Source: Paenibacillus fonticola DSM 21315 | GTDB lineage: Bacteria > Bacillota > Bacilli > Paenibacillales > Paenibacillaceae | Direction: 5' to 3' | DNA: 64,000 nt | Assembly: GCF_000381905.1 (NCBI RefSeq) | Contig: NZ_KB907268.1 | Location: 35,256 to 99,255, forward strand | Part shown: piece by piece, positions 60,778 to 64,000 of the stretch | Layout: each line of letters begins with the position of its first letter | Position numbering within the stretch: position 1 is the stretch's first letter | Program-made: the position numbers and the translations under genes | Notes under the pieces: model-generated | Database searches by the model: none | What the model was told of the DNA's origin: nothing | Seen by the model: the letters and a program-made list of their open reading frames with translations, nothing else

Positions 60778-62898
60778 ATGCGAATAAGGAAAGAAGAAAA
60801 AATAACAATCATCATGGGGACACTCGGTTTATTATTGCTGCTGGGTGTCGTTTATCTTTCTACGGTTGTTCAGTCCCCTTTTTCTTCAACGGTTGGGCGC
60901 GAGGGGATGTATTTACTGGCCGGGCTAATTAATGGGGCCGTTGCATTTGCTATATTCGCGCAAGGCTGGATGCTATTCACGGACAAGTTGTCGAAACAGC
61001 GTTTGTACTCAGCGGTATTATTCTTTATGGTGGGCGTATTGGATATGATGCATATCGCTTCTTTTTGCGGTGTGTCTTTGTTTGGCTTTATGCCTGGATA
61101 TGAGCTCTCCGTATGGTTTTTGTTCATATCCCATCTGATTGGCGCAGTAGGAATGCTCTTAATATTCAGCGTTCCAGACAAGCGCGTGTCCAGAATCCAT
61201 AAAGCAGCCGCTTTCGCTTCGGCAGCTATTGTATTGGTTGCCGGAATCGGAGTCTTAGAGATGTTCCAGTATGAGCTCCCTCAGCTGCTTGGCGCTCAGG
61301 CGCAGGAAACGGTCAAGCAGGCGGTATGGATCGTGGTGCCATTTTTATATGGCCTAGGAATATTCGCGATACTGTACAGATATCGGAAGGAGCGTCCGCC
61401 TGCGGCGTTGACGATCGTCTGCGCGCTTTTATTTTTGACGATAGGGCATATTTTATTAACGGCTGCTGATCCTTTCGGTAACGGGATTGCGCATTTATCA
61501 GGGGAGTGGCTCAAGGGACTGGCTTATTATTACGTGTTAAAAGGGGTGTACCGCCTGACGATTGAGGAGCCGTTTCGGGGCCAGCAGCTTGCTGAGGCGC
61601 AAATGATGCATATGGCTTATCACGATGACTTAACGAATTTGCCGAATCTCCGCCGTTTAAAGGAGCAGTTGGAGCTTCATTTGTCTCCTGAAGGAAAAGC
61701 AGGGCTTTGTACCGGAGTTGCTGTCATCAATATAAATCGTTTTAAGGCGATTAATGATTCGTTTGGTTATCGGGCCGGGGACAAGCTGCTTACAGAGGTA
61801 GGCGCGCGCCTAAGCCGGCGCTGTTTGCCCGAGGAAGGCGTCTATCGCATGGGGGAAGATGAGTTTGCTGTAACGATTCCAGAATATTTGGACCATCGGG
61901 CTATTGAGATCAGAGCGCTTCAGCTTCTTAAATCGATAAATCCTTTGATGACGATAGAAGAAACGGAGTATCATATTTCCCTAAGCATGGGGCTTTCTAT
62001 TTATCCTCATGATGGTAGCTCCGTGGATCAGATCATTCAAAATGCGGATATGGCGGTGCATAACGGCAAGGAGCAGGGAATGGAGTTCGCTCGCTATACC
62101 GCTTCGATTAAAAAACGGACTCAATCCAGAATAGAGCTGGAAAATGATATGCGCAAAGGATTGGATCGGGAGGAATTTTTTCTTGAGTTCCAGCCCCAGG
62201 TCAGCCTTGAAACCGGACGTGTGGTCGGGATGGAAGCGCTGGTACGGTGGAATCATCCGCGAAAGGGCCTGCTCTCCCCTGGAGAGTTCATTCCGGTTGC
62301 TGAAGATAGCGGACTTATAGTTCCGCTCGGGGAATGGGTGCTTCGTACAGCATGCCAATATAATAAAAAATGGCAGATGGACGGGTATGAGCCTGTATGT
62401 ATTTCGGTTAATTTATCCATGCGGCAATTCCGGCAGCATAACCTGGCCGAGAAGGTGGATTGTATTTTGCAGGAAGTGGGCTTGGATGCCAAATATTTGG
62501 AGCTAGAGGTTACCGAAAGCATGACCTTTGATATCGACACCGCCTTTGATCAACTGCACAGGCTGAAGCGGTTGGGCGTTCATATTAGCATTGATGATTT
62601 CGGTACAGGCTACAGCTCATTGAATTATTTAAAGACACTGCCGATCGACCGGCTTAAAATCGATCGTTCCTTCGTAAAAGAAGTGATGCTCGACGGAAAC
62701 GGCGCGGCAATTGTTTCAACGATTACAACGATGGCTCATCACCTCAAACTGAAAGTGACGGCTGAAGGTGTGGAAAGTCAGGAGCAGCTTGAATTTCTCA
62801 AGCTCCAGAACTGTCATGAGGGGCAAGGGTACTTATTCAGTAAACCTGTTCCTGCCAGGCTGTTCGAGCGTCGCTTCCTTACCCGGTTTGCCGGGTAA
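60778..62898 (+). CDS. MASE-type membrane sensor with degenerate GGDEF and intact EAL domain
   Basis: 706 residues. About eight membrane helices in the first ~255 residues (MASE3-like sensor). The GGDEF domain (about 285-445) has active-site GEDEF at 359-363 instead of GGDEF, and NINRFKAIND where DIDxFK is normal, so cyclase activity is doubtful. The EAL domain (about 460-700) keeps E486-A487-L488, SVNLSMRQF, SIDDFGTGYSS, LKIDRSFV and TAEGVES, typical of active c-di-GMP phosphodiesterases. The protein probably degrades c-di-GMP, with the GGDEF domain possibly sensing GTP. It is monocistronic. Confidence 0.93.
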   Translation: MRIRKEEKITIIMGTLGLLLLLGVVYLSTVVQSPFSSTVGREGMYLLAGLINGAVAFAIFAQGWMLFTDKLSKQRLYSAVLFFMVGVLDMMHIASFCGVSLFGFMPGYELSVWFLFISHLIGAVGMLLIFSVPDKRVSRIHKAAAFASAAIVLVAGIGVLEMFQYELPQLLGAQAQETVKQAVWIVVPFLYGLGIFAILYRYRKERPPAALTIVCALLFLTIGHILLTAADPFGNGIAHLSGEWLKGLAYYYVLKGVYRLTIEEPFRGQQLAEAQMMHMAYHDDLTNLPNLRRLKEQLELHLSPEGKAGLCTGVAVININRFKAINDSFGYRAGDKLLTEVGARLSRRCLPEEGVYRMGEDEFAVTIPEYLDHRAIEIRALQLLKSINPLMTIEETEYHISLSMGLSIYPHDGSSVDQIIQNADMAVHNGKEQGMEFARYTASIKKRTQSRIELENDMRKGLDREEFFLEFQPQVSLETGRVVGMEALVRWNHPRKGLLSPGEFIPVAEDSGLIVPLGEWVLRTACQYNKKWQMDGYEPVCISVNLSMRQFRQHNLAEKVDCILQEVGLDAKYLELEVTESMTFDIDTAFDQLHRLKRLGVHISIDDFGTGYSSLNYLKTLPIDRLKIDRSFVKEVMLDGNGAAIVSTITTMAHHLKLKVTAEGVESQEQLEFLKLQNCHEGQGYLFSKPVPARLFERRFLTRFAG

Positions 62899-63048
62899 GG
62901 CGGCGGAGCTTTTAATTTTAGTTTTTATCACGCAGGAGAATGGCTGATTGGAATGCTGTTTGTAATAAATTTGCTGTTGCATTGATCTATCAGAAGTGGT
63001 ATATTTATTTTTGTCTTCACAAGTGAGTAACAAACTCTGTTGAAGCTT

Positions 63049-63125
63049 CGGGACGTAGCTCAGCTTGGTAGAGCACCTGGTTTGGGACCAGGGGGTCGCA
63101 TGTTCAAATCGTGTCGTCCCGACCA
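63049..63125 (+). tRNA. tRNA-Pro (anticodon TGG)
   Basis: 77 bases with encoded CCA. Acceptor CGGGACG/CGTCCCG; anticodon stem CCTGG/CCAGG with loop TTTGGGA; T-loop TTCAAAT. Confidence 0.97.
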
Positions 63126-63153
63126 TATTTCATTTTACAATGCAGCTATAAAT

Positions 63154-63227
63154 GCGGGTGTAGTTCAATGGTAGAACTTTAGCCTTCCAAGCTAATAGCG
63201 TGGGTTCGATTCCCATCACCCGCTCCA
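63154..63227 (+). tRNA. tRNA-Gly (anticodon TCC)
   Basis: 74 bases with encoded CCA. Acceptor GCGGGTG/CACCCGC; anticodon stem TTAGC/GCTAA with loop CTTCCAA; T-loop TTCGATT. It lies 28 bases after tRNA-Pro and is likely co-transcribed. Confidence 0.97.
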
Positions 63228-63240
63228 TATGTAAACAATA

Positions 63241-63262
63241 ACTGCCTCTGGCAGTTTTTTTG
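63241..63262 (+). terminator. Terminator of the tRNA operon
   Basis: ACTGCC-TCT-GGCAGT followed by seven T. Confidence 0.9.
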
Positions 63263-63835
63263 ATTTTTTAGGCTTTAGCCAGTTGAGTGCGTGAAACGCG
63301 CGAAACAAAAAACGACCCGCTATGCGGGTGGAGGGTTCGTTAATGATCTTTGAGAAGCATGCGAAGTTAAAGTATAAATATGGGAATCGAAAAAGTGAAA
63401 GTGACAGATAACACTGAGTCTGAACAGATTTGTGGTCAGGCTAGCGTCTTTAGGCGCAGTTTGGCAACAGGGGGCTATATCCCAAGAGCAAACCACCCTT
63501 TGAACGGGTGGTCATGATTTAATTACCCGAAAATTACAGTGAAAGCCCCAGTCCTGAAAATACCGCCTATATTGCCCTTCACCCTGCAGAACATTTACAG
63601 ATTTCTGCATCCTATACGAAGTATTTACGAATGGCCACGCAGTCACGCTGGAAAACCACGTAACTTCGGTTTTGGAGAATGTTATTCCTTACAAAGATTG
63701 GATTCTGTTGTTTGATTCTAGCTATGATGAACGTAAACAAAAGACAGCCCTCCACATTGCTACATCTCGTAGGTTAAAATGGAAAGTGGAAAGACCAACC
63801 ATTTCAGAGCTACATAGCAAAGGAGAGCTGATACT
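63263..63835 (+). other. Non-coding stretch upstream of the IS110-type transposase, possible left end and bridge RNA
   Basis: About 570 bases without a convincing gene. Hairpins ACCCGC-TAT-GCGGGT (63313-63327) and ACCACCC...GGGTGGT (63491-63511) are visible. IS110-group elements carry a structured guide (bridge) RNA between their left end and the transposase gene, so part of 63512-63835 is a candidate. The element's end is not marked by inverted repeats, as usual for this family. Confidence 0.4.
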
Positions 63836-64000
63836 ATGCAGTCTATCACAAAATTCGTCGGTTTAGATGTATCCAAAGAAAAAATTTCGGTGGCCATTGC
63901 GGATTCAACCGGGGAAGCCCCTCGCTATTACGGGAGCATTCCACATTCGGCGGCGGCACTTCGTAAACTCATCAAAGAACTGGGGCCAGCCGATCCCCTT
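63836..64000 (+). mobile_element. IS110-family transposase gene, 5' part
   Basis: The frame starts at ATG 63836 (AAAGGAG about ten bases upstream) and runs off the window. The 55 visible residues, ITKFVGLDVSKEKISVAIAD and YYGSIPHSAAALRKLIKEL, match the N-terminal RuvC-like DEDD domain of IS110 transposases (first Asp in GLDVSKE). The C-terminal Tnp_IS110 part with the catalytic serine is outside the window. Confidence 0.85.

Noticed and set aside
63672..63866. 64-codon open frame overlapping the IS110 transposase start
   Set aside because: It runs into the transposase gene in another frame and has no ribosome binding site; more likely the element's non-coding end.

Overview
The window reads as a chromosomal stretch of a spore-forming, low-to-mid GC Firmicute, most likely Paenibacillus or a close relative. 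The evidence is the T-box leader before ilvB, an infC-rpmI-rplT operon with an L20-type leader and an AUU start, a ytqA-mnmM pair, an exosporium-type protein, strong GGAGG ribosome binding sites with frequent GTG/TTG starts, and about 50% GC in core genes. Strain-level identity is inference.

Layout: 1-5.4 kb holds the end of a zinc-binding lipoprotein gene (ZnuA type), speD, the L25/Ctc gene, a TetR regulator and a membrane-anchored serine hydrolase. 5.4-20 kb is an accessory-rich mosaic of small oxidoreductases with their own regulators (MerR-aldo/keto reductase, MarR-nitroreductase), a RelE-type toxin-antitoxin pair with a frameshifted toxin, an XRE-methyltransferase fusion, DUF proteins and a ferritin-like/exosporium pair. 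At 20.6-22.6 kb lies the most unusual unit: nine palindromic operator-like repeats at an exact 19-bp period, then a MerR-like gene, a beta-rich protein of unknown function, a complete extra ClpP and a 69-residue acidic protein, all closely spaced. 23-28.3 kb is clearly AT-rich (a chemoreceptor, DoxX, an LLM flavin oxidoreductase and TetR) and may be acquired DNA. A MarR-controlled second LLM oxidoreductase follows.

30-47 kb is mostly housekeeping: an RlmCD-type rRNA methyltransferase, RecQ, a B12-binding radical SAM protein, an alpha/beta hydrolase, ytqA-mnmM, trmB, a UgtP-like lipid glycosyltransferase, a PAP2 phosphatase, a GT2 glycosyltransferase and the infC operon. 48-55 kb is branched-chain amino-acid synthesis (T-box-ilvB-ilvN-ilvC, then gldA and leuB). 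55-63 kb holds a PAS histidine kinase, a Fur-box-controlled feoA-feoB-Cys-rich protein operon, an orphan DRE-TIM aldolase and a MASE-GGDEF-EAL protein with a degenerate GGDEF. The window ends with tRNA-Pro and tRNA-Gly, and the start of an IS110-family transposase whose long upstream non-coding end could carry a bridge RNA.

Several intergenic regions carry families of short degenerate tandem repeats (15 bp at 5.4 kb, 20 bp at 32.1 kb, about 36 bp at 36.4 kb, 39 bp and 13 bp at 37.7-38.0 kb) that belong to no recognised element.
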